Source of the DNA: JACDAN01 sp963827705
Lineage (GTDB): Bacteria; Actinomycetota; Thermoleophilia; Gaiellales; Gaiellaceae
NCBI GenBank assembly: GCA_963827705.1
Contig: CAWHBN010000015.1
Coordinates: 1 to 64,000, forward strand
DNA: 64,000 nucleotides
Reading direction: 5' to 3'
Under the pieces are notes generated by a model. The model saw only the letters and a list, made by a program, of their open reading frames with translations. It did no database searches and had not been told where the DNA came from. Position numbers and translations under genes: made by a program. Below, in pieces: positions 57,019 to 64,000 of this stretch (positions are counted from its first letter, which is position 1; the number at the start of each line of letters is the position of its first letter).

Positions 57019-58347
57019 CTAGCTGGAGCGGGCCGCGCGCAGCGGCCGCGCCAGCGCACCGAACACGGCGAGGTCGCTGCGCCTGGGAAGCCAGAGCGCG
57101 CGCCAGGCGAACGGGGTCCGGCGACGGAACACGATCAGTCCGGTGCAGCCTCCGGCGAGGAATGCGGCGCTCGCCGCGGCCGCGGCGCCCGAGGCGCCGA
57201 ACCGCGGGATGAGCACGAGGTCGAGGCCGATCCCGACGACGAGCGACACGAGCGGCCCGACGGAGGACAACCCCGGCGCCGAGTGCGCCACCAGAGCGTT
57301 GGAGAAGACGATCATCGCCGTGAAGCCGAGCGCGCCTGGCAGGAGCCACAGGAACGGCCTGACCGATGCGTCGAACGCTTCGCCGAAGACGAGCGGCAGC
57401 AGCACCGGGCCGAGCAGCGCGGCCAGGAGCGCGGCGGCGGTCGTGACGAGCGCGGCCGACCGGAATGCGCGAAGCGCCTGCTCCACGCGGAGACCGGCCT
57501 CCGTCCGGGCAGCTGCGGGCAGCAGCGCCGTCGCCATGGCGGCCGGCAGATAGAGGAGCACCTCCGACGCGTTGACGGCGACGGCGTACACGCCGAGGGC
57601 CGCCTCGGACGCAAGGAAGCCCATCAGGATCTGATCCATCCGGAAGTTGAGGAACCGCGACAGGCTTCCGACCCACGCACGGCTCCCGAAGCGGACGGCC
57701 TCGACGAGGAGGCCAGGATCGAGCCGGCTGACGATGAGCCCGCGCTTCGATTGTGCGAGGTACGCGGCCGCCCGGATGCTCTCGGCCACCGTCCAGGCGA
57801 CGGCGGCCCGCAGCACCGTCAAACCGACGGTGCTCCAGATCGCGAGCAGGAAAACCGGATAGACCCACGAGGCGGTCGCCGTGATCAGCGCGAGGGGCCT
57901 GAGGCGCTCGCAGCCGAGCAGGACGGAGTAGCCGGCATCTCCCAGCGCGGACACGAGCGTCGCGGCGACGATGACGGCGAGCTCGGGAGCACCGATCCCG
58001 GCCGGCCCATGGTCACCGAGGATGATCAACGCGCCGCACGCGAGGGCCCCCATGAACAAGGCGCTCCCGGCCAAGAACGCGACTGCGTTGACGAGCAGCG
58101 CGCCGCGCGCCTCGACCCTGCGGGCGACGAAAACGGTGGTCGCCTCCGTGATCCCCAGCCCCGCCAGTCGCGCGGCCACGAGCGCTGTCACCGTGATGAA
58201 GGCGATCGTCCCGCGGCCGGTAGGCCCGAGCGCACGAGCGAGGATCAGCACCGCGAGGAAGAAGCCCGCGTTCCCCGCGATCTTCGACCAGAACAGGAGA
58301 GCCGAGCCGCCCGCCACCGGGTCTGGCTCGCGGGGGCCCTTCAGCAT
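57019..58347 (-). CDS. Wzx-like polysaccharide flippase
   Basis: A 442-aa membrane protein of the MOP superfamily with about 12-14 helices. The N-terminus (SALLFWSKIAGNAGFFLAVLILARALGPTGRGTIAFI) and RLDPGLLVEAVRFGSRAWVGSLSRFLNFRMDQILMGFL are typical of O-antigen/teichuronic acid flippases that turn lipid-linked repeat units to the outer face. ATG 58347 overlaps the beta-helix gene stop by 7 bp, so they are co-translated. Confidence 0.86.
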   Translation of the reverse strand: MLKGPREPDPVAGGSALLFWSKIAGNAGFFLAVLILARALGPTGRGTIAFITVTALVAARLAGLGITEATTVFVARRVEARGALLVNAVAFLAGSALFMGALACGALIILGDHGPAGIGAPELAVIVAATLVSALGDAGYSVLLGCERLRPLALITATASWVYPVFLLAIWSTVGLTVLRAAVAWTVAESIRAAAYLAQSKRGLIVSRLDPGLLVEAVRFGSRAWVGSLSRFLNFRMDQILMGFLASEAALGVYAVAVNASEVLLYLPAAMATALLPAAARTEAGLRVEQALRAFRSAALVTTAAALLAALLGPVLLPLVFGEAFDASVRPFLWLLPGALGFTAMIVFSNALVAHSAPGLSSVGPLVSLVVGIGLDLVLIPRFGASGAAAAASAAFLAGGCTGLIVFRRRTPFAWRALWLPRRSDLAVFGALARPLRAARSS

Positions 58348-59900
58348 CCAGAGGCCTTGTTCTGGTTGCCGCCGAGCTGGTTGAACCGGGACACGGCCCG
58401 CCTCCCGTCGTCGTATCTGGCCTCGGAGAACTCGACGAGCGAGCCGCCCTTGCCTCCGCAGCCCAGATTGTCCCGCACGACGTTGTGCGACGACCCCTGC
58501 AGGACGATCGACGGTCGCAGGCCGCCGACGAACGTGTTCCCGACGATGCGGTTCCGGTCGCCGCCGACGTCAACGACGATTCCGGCTTTCGAGCGGACGA
58601 TGCGGTTGAACGCGAAGGTGTTGCGCCTGGAGCCGGCGCCTTCGTGCCACCACTCGACGTTGATCCCGACGAGCGCGTCGACGATCAGGTTGCGGGCGAA
58701 CGTCGACCCGTGCGTCGAGTGCTCGACGTAGATGCCGGTCCGCGTCTCGGAGATCTTGTTCCGCACGACCGTCGTGCGCGTCGACGAGCCCACGGTCTCG
58801 ATCCCGTCCCACCTGGCGCGCCGGACCGTGTTCCCGATCACCGCGGCCTCCACGCCGCCGGTCCAGATGCCGCCCTCGTTCGTGCCGCAGCCCGGCGTGC
58901 TGTACTTCGCCGCCGTCCAGCAGGCGTCCCTCGACGGATCGCGGATGTCTGCGACGACGTTGTCGAGCACGACCCCATGAAGGTCCGCGGCGGGGCGCCC
59001 GTGCTCCTGTTGCTGGAGGATCACCCCGAACGACGTGAAGCCGCGGACTCGCGAGCGGATCACGCTCGTGTCCCGCGACTCGTCCGAGCCGAGGGCGACG
59101 ACGCCCGCCTCGCCGCCCCCGTCGCTCTCGATCTGCGAGTCCTGAACGGAGACGCTCGAGTACGCGCCCCAGACGTTGACTCCGTCCGTGCGAACCCGGG
59201 TGATGCGAAGGCGCTGGAGGCGGACGTCACTCGAGCCGTCGAAGACGGCGATCGCGATGCCGCCGTCCTCGTCTGCCGGCGGGCCGCCTCCGTCGAGCGC
59301 GAGGTCCGAGACCCTGATGTTGTTGCCCTTGGCGACGAGGAGCGCCCAGTAGCGGGCTCCGGGCCTTGGCGCCAGCACCGTCTCCGCGCCCGAGCCGACG
59401 AGGCGGGCGCCGCTGCCCAGCCGGAGCTCGTTCACGACGTAACGGCCGGGTGCGAGACGGACCGTGACGTCGCCCCGCGCCAGCGCTCTCCGGGCGCGCG
59501 CGAAGGAGGAGCCGGGCGACGCGTCGACGATCTCCGACCCGGACGCCTCGACCGTCAAGTCACTCGGCTTCGTCGACCGTCGGCGACCCAGGTTGTCCAC
59601 GGCCTCCACGCGCAGCCGGTGGCGTCCTTGTGGGAGGAGGGCTGGATCGACGTCGAGCCGGTAGGGCTTCGTCGTGTCGGAGCCGAGCGGGCGTCCGTCG
59701 AGGAACCAGCTGACGGCGGCGACACGGCTTCCGCGCAGCGCACGCGCGTTGGCTTCGAGCGCGACGGGCTTCGTGAGGCGCTCGGGGCCGAGGAACTCGA
59801 CGGTGGGAGAGTTCCCCGTCGACGGGTCGGAGACCGGCGGCTCCGACGCTTCCGAGCACCCCGCCGCCGCGGCGAGAACGGCGGCTACGAGCCAGATCAG
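58341..59900 (-). CDS. Secreted right-handed beta-helix lipoprotein
   Basis: A lipoprotein of about 519 aa: TLIWLVAAVLAAAAGC is a lipobox signal, followed by an Ig-like part (PTVEFLGPERLTKPVALEA, AAVSWFLDGRPLG) and, from about residue 130, a parallel beta-helix with many short turns (DGVNVWGAYSSVSVQDSQIES, TRTTVVRNKISETRTGIYVEHSTHGSTFARNLIVDA). Such folds cleave, epimerise or bind polysaccharides. No ATG, GTG or TTG exists near the signal peptide; CTG 59900 is the best guess, and a damaged start codon is possible. TAACGT lies upstream on the same strand (59925-59920). Confidence 0.75.
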   Translation of the reverse strand: MIWLVAAVLAAAAGCSEASEPPVSDPSTGNSPTVEFLGPERLTKPVALEANARALRGSRVAAVSWFLDGRPLGSDTTKPYRLDVDPALLPQGRHRLRVEAVDNLGRRRSTKPSDLTVEASGSEIVDASPGSSFARARRALARGDVTVRLAPGRYVVNELRLGSGARLVGSGAETVLAPRPGARYWALLVAKGNNIRVSDLALDGGGPPADEDGGIAIAVFDGSSDVRLQRLRITRVRTDGVNVWGAYSSVSVQDSQIESDGGGEAGVVALGSDESRDTSVIRSRVRGFTSFGVILQQQEHGRPAADLHGVVLDNVVADIRDPSRDACWTAAKYSTPGCGTNEGGIWTGGVEAAVIGNTVRRARWDGIETVGSSTRTTVVRNKISETRTGIYVEHSTHGSTFARNLIVDALVGINVEWWHEGAGSRRNTFAFNRIVRSKAGIVVDVGGDRNRIVGNTFVGGLRPSIVLQGSSHNVVRDNLGCGGKGGSLVEFSEARYDDGRRAVSRFNQLGGNQNKASGC

Positions 59901-59936
59901 GGTTCGTTTTGGCGGCGCGACGTTATCTACAGAGTA

Positions 59937-61448
59937 ATGGCTCCTCAGGTGAATGGGCTGCCGGCGTACTCGACGCCTCCGCTTCCCCCGGACCAACCCG
60001 TCGAGACCGGCCGCTACCTCGACTCGCTCCGCCGGAGCAAGTTGCTGATCGTGTTGATCGTGGTGCCGCTCACCGCCGCGGTCCTGGTCGTTTCGCTGAT
60101 GCTGCCGAAGACCTACCGCGCCACCTCGAAGGTCGTCGTCGCGGGCGTCTCGGATCCGCTCCAGAACCGCGACGTCGAGACGATCGAGCGCCGCCTCGCG
60201 ACGATCGACGCGTTGATCACGACACGGGAGACGCTGCGCCGGGCGGCGCGAAGGGTTCGGGGCGAGACCGTCGCGACCCTCGACGAAAGCGTCAGCTCCT
60301 CGGTCGACCCGGCCGCGAACATCATCAACATCTCCGCGACCGACGAGACCCCTCGAGGGGCCGCCCGAAACGCGAACGCAGTCGCCACCACGTTCGTGAA
60401 CGCGGAGCGACGGGCTGAACGGCGCCGCCTGAACCGGGCTCGCGCCACGCTCAAACAGGACCTCGCCGCGCTCGAGGGCAGGCGGGGCGAGCAAGCGGCC
60501 AGTGAGCGTGCCGACATCCGGGCGCAGATCAGGGATCTCAACCTGAACGCAGCCGGGACGGGCACCGAGCTCGCGGTCGCCGAAGCGGCCCAGCCACCGA
60601 CCCAGGCGTACTCGCCGCGTCCACTCCGAAATGCGGCCTTCGGATTCTTCGCCGCGATCTTCATCGCGACTCTCGTCGTTCTGGCGCGTGCCCAGCTCAA
60701 GCCGCGGGTCAGTGGAACGAGGGAGCTGAGCAGGCTCCTGGAGCTGCCGGTGCTCGCCGAGGTTCCGTACGTCCGGCGCCCGATGGGCCATCGACCGCAG
60801 GCACTGAGCGCGGTGGAATACGAGGCGTACCAGACGCTCGCGGCTTCGCTCCGGCGGCGTCTGCCCGCGACGAGCCAGCGAACCATCCTCGTCACCAGCG
60901 CGCTCCGCGGGGAGGGCAAGACCGAGGTCACGGCGGCGCTCGGGCTCGTCCTCTCGCAGGCGATGCACAGGACGTGGCTCGTCTCCGCCGACATGCGCCG
61001 GCCCAAGCTCCACGAGCTGTTCGACGTCGAGCAGACTCCCGGCCTTTCCGAGGTCCTCGTGGGGGCGAGAAACGGCGGCTCGCGCGGCATCTTCCAGCTC
61101 AGCGCGGCGCGGACGGGCTCCGGGAGCCTGCACGTGCTGGCCAGCGGCCAGACGCCGCCTGATCCGGCCCAGCTGCTCGCGAGCGCCGCGCTCGACGACT
61201 TCTTCGAGGAGGTCAACGAATCGGAGTACGACTACGTGCTGCTGGACGGGCCTCCGCTCCTCGGTCTCGTCGACAGCCAGGTGCTCGCCCAGCGCGTCGA
61301 CGGTGTGCTGATCGTCTGCCGTCCCGACCGCCAGACTCAGGAGACCGCGCTCGCGCTCCGCGAGCAGCTCGCGCGCCTCGAGGTGAATCCCCTGGGCATC
61401 GTGATCGTGGGTGCGCGGGGGCCGACCCACACCTACCTCCCTGGGTAA
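59937..61448 (+). CDS. Polysaccharide co-polymerase fused to BY-kinase (Wzz/Wzc-like)
   Basis: A 503-aa membrane protein. Residues about 28-270 form a Wzz domain: first helix LLIVLIVVPLTAAVLVVSLMLP, outer coiled region, second helix NAAFGFFAAIFIATLVVLARA preceded by the Pro-rich PTQAYSPRPLR. The C-terminal part is a bacterial tyrosine kinase: Walker A SALRGEGKTEVTAALG, Walker A' TWLVSADMRRPKLHELF, Walker B YDYVLLDGPPLLG. The usual C-terminal Tyr cluster is missing; only THTYLPG remains. It should set chain length and control polymer export. ATG 59937 is divergent from the beta-helix gene. It is convergent with the polymerase gene, overlapping by 16 bp. Confidence 0.87.
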   Translation: MAPQVNGLPAYSTPPLPPDQPVETGRYLDSLRRSKLLIVLIVVPLTAAVLVVSLMLPKTYRATSKVVVAGVSDPLQNRDVETIERRLATIDALITTRETLRRAARRVRGETVATLDESVSSSVDPAANIINISATDETPRGAARNANAVATTFVNAERRAERRRLNRARATLKQDLAALEGRRGEQAASERADIRAQIRDLNLNAAGTGTELAVAEAAQPPTQAYSPRPLRNAAFGFFAAIFIATLVVLARAQLKPRVSGTRELSRLLELPVLAEVPYVRRPMGHRPQALSAVEYEAYQTLAASLRRRLPATSQRTILVTSALRGEGKTEVTAALGLVLSQAMHRTWLVSADMRRPKLHELFDVEQTPGLSEVLVGARNGGSRGIFQLSAARTGSGSLHVLASGQTPPDPAQLLASAALDDFFEEVNESEYDYVLLDGPPLLGLVDSQVLAQRVDGVLIVCRPDRQTQETALALREQLARLEVNPLGIVIVGARGPTHTYLPG

Positions 61449-62770
61449 CCGGCGCGGAGCGCCGTCCCTGCCCAGATCAAGGCCGCGACGAGCCAGAGGT
61501 GGCGCCAGTGCAGAGTGTCCACGAAGGAGCTGTTGACGAGGAGGCCGCACCAGGCGGCCAGCAGCGCGGCGGAGCCGATCCCGTACGTGTCGACCCCGAC
61601 CACGACGTTCCTCGCGGCGAAGCCGAGTGTGAGGAGCATCAGCGTGAAGATGAGCAGCGCGCCAACCACACCCTCCTCGGCCAGCGCCCGGACGTACGTG
61701 CTGTGGGCGGACAGCTCGGAAACCGCCTCGAACTGGCCCGGACCGATCCCGAGCGGATGGGTCGCGGCGATCTCGACACCGGTCGCCTGAGTGCCGAACC
61801 GCTGGACGTCGTAGTCCTGGAGGCCCGCACGCTGGGTCAGGAAGCTCGCGGACGAGGTGGCGGCCACGACGCCGAAGAGCGCGGCGCCCGCGACCAGCGC
61901 GACCGCCAGCAAGGTCATCGCCCGCCGACCGCCGCCGCGGCGAAGCGCGAGGACGACGAGGAGGACGAGCATGCCGACGGCGAGATTCAGCCAGGCGGCC
62001 CGCGAGAACGAGAAGACGACGCCGACGGTCAGCACCGACAGCAGCAGCAGCTTCGTCGAGAGGCGGAAGCGCAGCAGGCGCGGCGAGACGGTCTCCTCCA
62101 TCAGGATCAGAACGGCCGGGACGAGAAACGGCCCGAAGACGTTGGGATCCTTGAACAGGCCCTGCGCACGGGGACCGTCCACGAACGCGGAGGCGCCCGG
62201 GAAGGGCGCGACGAGCGCGAGGCAGGCAACGGCGGCCGACAGCGCGGCGCCGACCAGGTAGGCGAGCAGGATCAGGCGCGCACGCCGGACCGAGCAGACG
62301 TAGGCGCAGAACCAGAGGGCGAACACGCCGAGGTAGAGCGTGATCGCGAAGTAGGCGACCGCGCGCGCGCCGTCGGTCGCGACGGTGGCGGCCAGCAGGT
62401 TCAGGGCGAGGAAGCCGGCGACGAGCACGCTCACGCTGAGCGGGACGCGCTCGAGGAAGAGGCGGCCGGTCACGAACGCCACAGCGATGACCACGGCAAA
62501 AACGAGATCCGAAGGGGCAGGCTCGATCCGGACGACCGCCAGGAGCAGCACGCCGAGCGCAACCGCGGCGTCGTAGCGCGACAGCGCCAGGGCCAGCGTT
62601 CCGAGCAGCCCGACGCCGAAGGCCGCCACGATGGGAACGGGCAGAGGCGACCGGCCGAGGACGACGCCGACGGCCAGGAAGAGCAGGACGAGCGCCGCCG
62701 CGCCGAACGCCCAGCCCACCCACCCGAGGTCGAGTCGGCGGCGGACGCGGACGGGGTGGGCGATCTCCAC
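61433..62770 (-). CDS. O-antigen ligase/polymerase-like membrane protein (Wzy/WaaL type)
   Basis: A 445-aa protein with about 11-12 membrane helices. The outer loop with GLQDYDVQRFGTQATGVEIAATHPLGIGPGQFEAVSELSAHSTYVRALAEEGVVG is the hallmark of the O-antigen ligase family: the conserved H and G of HPLGIGPGQF and the H/Y of SAHSTYVRAL. It would polymerise or ligate the lipid-linked repeat units. GTG 62770 is 27 bp from the divergent glycosyltransferase start. Confidence 0.85.
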   Translation of the reverse strand: MEIAHPVRVRRRLDLGWVGWAFGAAALVLLFLAVGVVLGRSPLPVPIVAAFGVGLLGTLALALSRYDAAVALGVLLLAVVRIEPAPSDLVFAVVIAVAFVTGRLFLERVPLSVSVLVAGFLALNLLAATVATDGARAVAYFAITLYLGVFALWFCAYVCSVRRARLILLAYLVGAALSAAVACLALVAPFPGASAFVDGPRAQGLFKDPNVFGPFLVPAVLILMEETVSPRLLRFRLSTKLLLLSVLTVGVVFSFSRAAWLNLAVGMLVLLVVLALRRGGGRRAMTLLAVALVAGAALFGVVAATSSASFLTQRAGLQDYDVQRFGTQATGVEIAATHPLGIGPGQFEAVSELSAHSTYVRALAEEGVVGALLIFTLMLLTLGFAARNVVVGVDTYGIGSAALLAAWCGLLVNSSFVDTLHWRHLWLVAALIWAGTALRAGYPGR

Positions 62771-62797
62771 GAGCGCTCCTCAGCTACCCGGCCGCGC

Positions 62798-63907
62798 GTG
62801 CTGCTGCTCGTCACGCTGGCGGAGGTCGGCGGGGCGCAGTCCTACGTCGCGTCGCTCTTGCCGGCGCTGGTGGGCCGGTTCGACGTCACGGTGGCGGCTC
62901 ACGGGGCAGGGCCGTTGCGCGACGCGGCCGAGGCGGCCGGCGTGCGCTTCGTTCCGCTCGCGAACGTCCGGCGTCCGGTGAATCCGGTTCGCGACCTCGC
63001 GGGCCTCCTCGAGCTCGTCCGCCTCCTGCGTCGCGAGCGCCCGGACATCCTGCACGCGAACAGTTCGAAGGCCGGCGTGCTGGGCCGGCTCGCCGCGGCG
63101 CTCACAGGCGTGCCGATCCGAATCTTCACGGCGCACGGCTGGGCGTTCGCCGCCCACTCGGGTCTCGCCGCCCGCGGCTACCGCGCCGCGGACAGGCTGA
63201 TGCGACCGCTGACCACGGCCACGATCTGCGTCTCCGAGCGGGAGCGCGAAGCCGGGCTGGAGGCACGCACGTGCGACGACGACGCGACGGTGGTGATCCC
63301 GAACGCGGTTGACGTCGGCGCGGCGCCGCGATCGGTGTCCACGCGGCAGCCGCCGCTGCTGGTCACCGTCGGCCGGCTGAAGGCGCCCAAGGACTTTCCC
63401 ACCTTCGTCCGGGCACTCGGCCGCCTCCAGACCGGGTCGTTCGAGGCGATGATCGTCGGCGACGGGCCCGACCGGCCGCTCCTGGAGGAGGAGATCCGCT
63501 CGGGCGGGCTTTCGGACGCCGTCCGTCTCACGCGGGAGCGCCACGACGTCCCAGACCTGCTCGCCGCCGCCGATGTCTTCGTGCTGGCGAGCCGGTCCGA
63601 AGGGCACCCGGTCTCCGTCCTGGAGGCCATGGCGGCCGGGCTCCCGGTCGTCGCGTCGCGTGTCGGCGGCGTCCCGGAGCAGGTCGTCGACGGCGAGACG
63701 GGCCTGCTCGTCGACCCAGGGGATCCGAAGCCGCTCGCCGCCGCACTGGAGCGCCTGACCGGCGATCCGGCGCTTCGGCGCCGCCTCGGGGCTGCAGGCC
63801 GGGCGCGGGCGGAGGAGCGCTTCGACGTCGAGCCGTTCAGGCGCGCGCACCTGGAGCTCTACTCCCGCGAGCTCGCGACTCGCAGGCTGCCCGCTCCCAT
63901 GCCGTAA
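62798..63907 (+). CDS. GT4-family glycosyltransferase
   Basis: A 369-aa retaining GT-B enzyme. GTG 62798 gives VLLLVTLAEVGGAQSYVASLLPAL, the usual acceptor-side opening. The C-terminal half has VTVGRLKAPKDFPTFVRALG, MIVGDGPDRPLLEEE, the EX7E region SRSEGHPVSVLEAMAAGLPVVASRVGGVPE and GLLVDPGDPKPLAAAL. It adds one sugar to the lipid-linked repeat unit at the inner membrane face. Sugar unknown. Confidence 0.88.
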   Translation: MLLLVTLAEVGGAQSYVASLLPALVGRFDVTVAAHGAGPLRDAAEAAGVRFVPLANVRRPVNPVRDLAGLLELVRLLRRERPDILHANSSKAGVLGRLAAALTGVPIRIFTAHGWAFAAHSGLAARGYRAADRLMRPLTTATICVSEREREAGLEARTCDDDATVVIPNAVDVGAAPRSVSTRQPPLLVTVGRLKAPKDFPTFVRALGRLQTGSFEAMIVGDGPDRPLLEEEIRSGGLSDAVRLTRERHDVPDLLAAADVFVLASRSEGHPVSVLEAMAAGLPVVASRVGGVPEQVVDGETGLLVDPGDPKPLAAALERLTGDPALRRRLGAAGRARAEERFDVEPFRRAHLELYSRELATRRLPAPMP

Positions 63908-63961
63908 CGGCGGCGGCGATACACCCCACGGAACGGGAGGGGCGTATCGTGGCCGCCGCCG
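63908..63961. terminator. Imperfect GC hairpin after the glycosyltransferase gene
   Basis: CGGCGGCGG (63908-63916) pairs with CCGCCGCCG (63953-63961), and GATAC (63918-63922) with GTATC (63944-63948). The stem encloses GGGAGGGG and includes the GTG of the possible next gene. It could end the upstream transcript or hide the next ribosome site. Confidence 0.4.
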
Positions 63962-64000
63962 AGCTTCGCGCGAAAGTCCAGCAGGCCGTCGCGCCGGTCG
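63949..64000 (+). CDS. Start of a further gene, cut by the window edge
   Basis: GTG 63949 with GGAGGGG 6 nt upstream opens a frame reading AAAELRAKVQQAVAPV, which continues to the last base. Seventeen codons are too few to name a family. The position suggests another polysaccharide gene. Confidence 0.4.
   Translation, partial: MAAAELRAKVQQAVAPV

Noticed and set aside
58341..62723. A single 1,460-codon open frame on the minus strand
   Set aside because: Only the last 520 codons have protein character (the beta-helix lipoprotein). The rest is antisense to the Wzz-kinase gene or lies in another frame of the polymerase gene and is Arg/Gly/Asp-rich, as expected for a GC-rich shadow frame.
1..64000. 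tRNA or rRNA genes
   Set aside because: I looked for cloverleaf patterns (GTTCRA-type T-loop with matching acceptor stem) in the spacers and saw none; a covariance search could still find one I missed.

Overview
The window looks like chromosomal DNA of a high-GC actinobacterium. I infer the class Thermoleophilia (Gaiellales/Solirubrobacterales type) from the gene families; no rRNA is present to confirm it. Supporting signs are the F420-type luciferase-like oxidoreductase, ThyX, FolE2, many GTG/TTG starts, many 4-nt ATGA/GTGA overlaps, several apparently leaderless genes (TAnnnT 6-9 nt before the start codon), and secreted proteins built from two-cysteine Ig-like repeats with a Trp/Arg/Tyr-rich C-terminal module. 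I see no tRNA, rRNA, CRISPR array, prophage or intact transposon.

Layout. 0-2.4 kb: P1 peptidase (5' end outside the window) coupled to a PLP aminotransferase. 2.3-4.3 kb: PadR regulator with a dyad over its start codon, coupled to a frameshifted alpha/beta hydrolase. 4.4-19.7 kb: a catabolic region centred on reductive pyrimidine (or related cyclic amide) breakdown: LLM oxidoreductase, M20 carbamoyl hydrolase, VOC protein, a NMT1/THI5-type ABC importer, dihydropyrimidinase, CoA-acylating semialdehyde dehydrogenase, class III transaminase and a flavin reductase. It would turn dihydropyrimidines into beta-amino acids, then semialdehydes, then acyl-CoA. No conventional dihydropyrimidine dehydrogenase is in the window. 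19.8-22.9 kb: small membrane proteins, a blue-copper lipoprotein, an exported helical protein, then an ECF sigma, zinc anti-sigma and methyltransferase coupled in a row. 23-26.2 kb: polar amino acid ABC importer. 26.3-35.4 kb: housekeeping genes (primary sigma factor, asparaginase, Fpg-like glycosylase, FolE2, superoxide dismutase, a second ECF/anti-sigma pair, ThyX). 35.4-44.2 kb: DUF72, PIG-L deacetylase, methyltransferase, epimerase, a MacB-like ABC exporter, a UPF0104 membrane protein and a MarR regulator. 44.3-54.0 kb: a secretome block with an M14 carboxypeptidase, two Ig-repeat proteins (one with about 19 tandem repeats) and a Pro-rich anchored protein. This block carries an unusual concentration of frame disruptions. 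54.1-55.9 kb: low-GC spacer with short repeats, a SigB/F-type sigma factor and a HicB-like protein with a C-terminal membrane helix. 55.9-64 kb: exopolysaccharide cluster (CelD-like acetyltransferase, flippase, beta-helix lipoprotein, Wzz/BY-kinase, Wzy-like polymerase, GT4 glycosyltransferase), continuing past the right edge.

Most notable points: a pyrimidine-type pathway that may use an F420/flavin LLM enzyme in place of the usual dehydrogenase; a palindromic -10 element that appears to drive two divergent leaderless genes 23 bp apart; a PadR dyad lying exactly between the -10 and a leaderless start; the Ig-repeat/secretome block with its clustered frameshifts; and a shared C-terminal module of unknown function.
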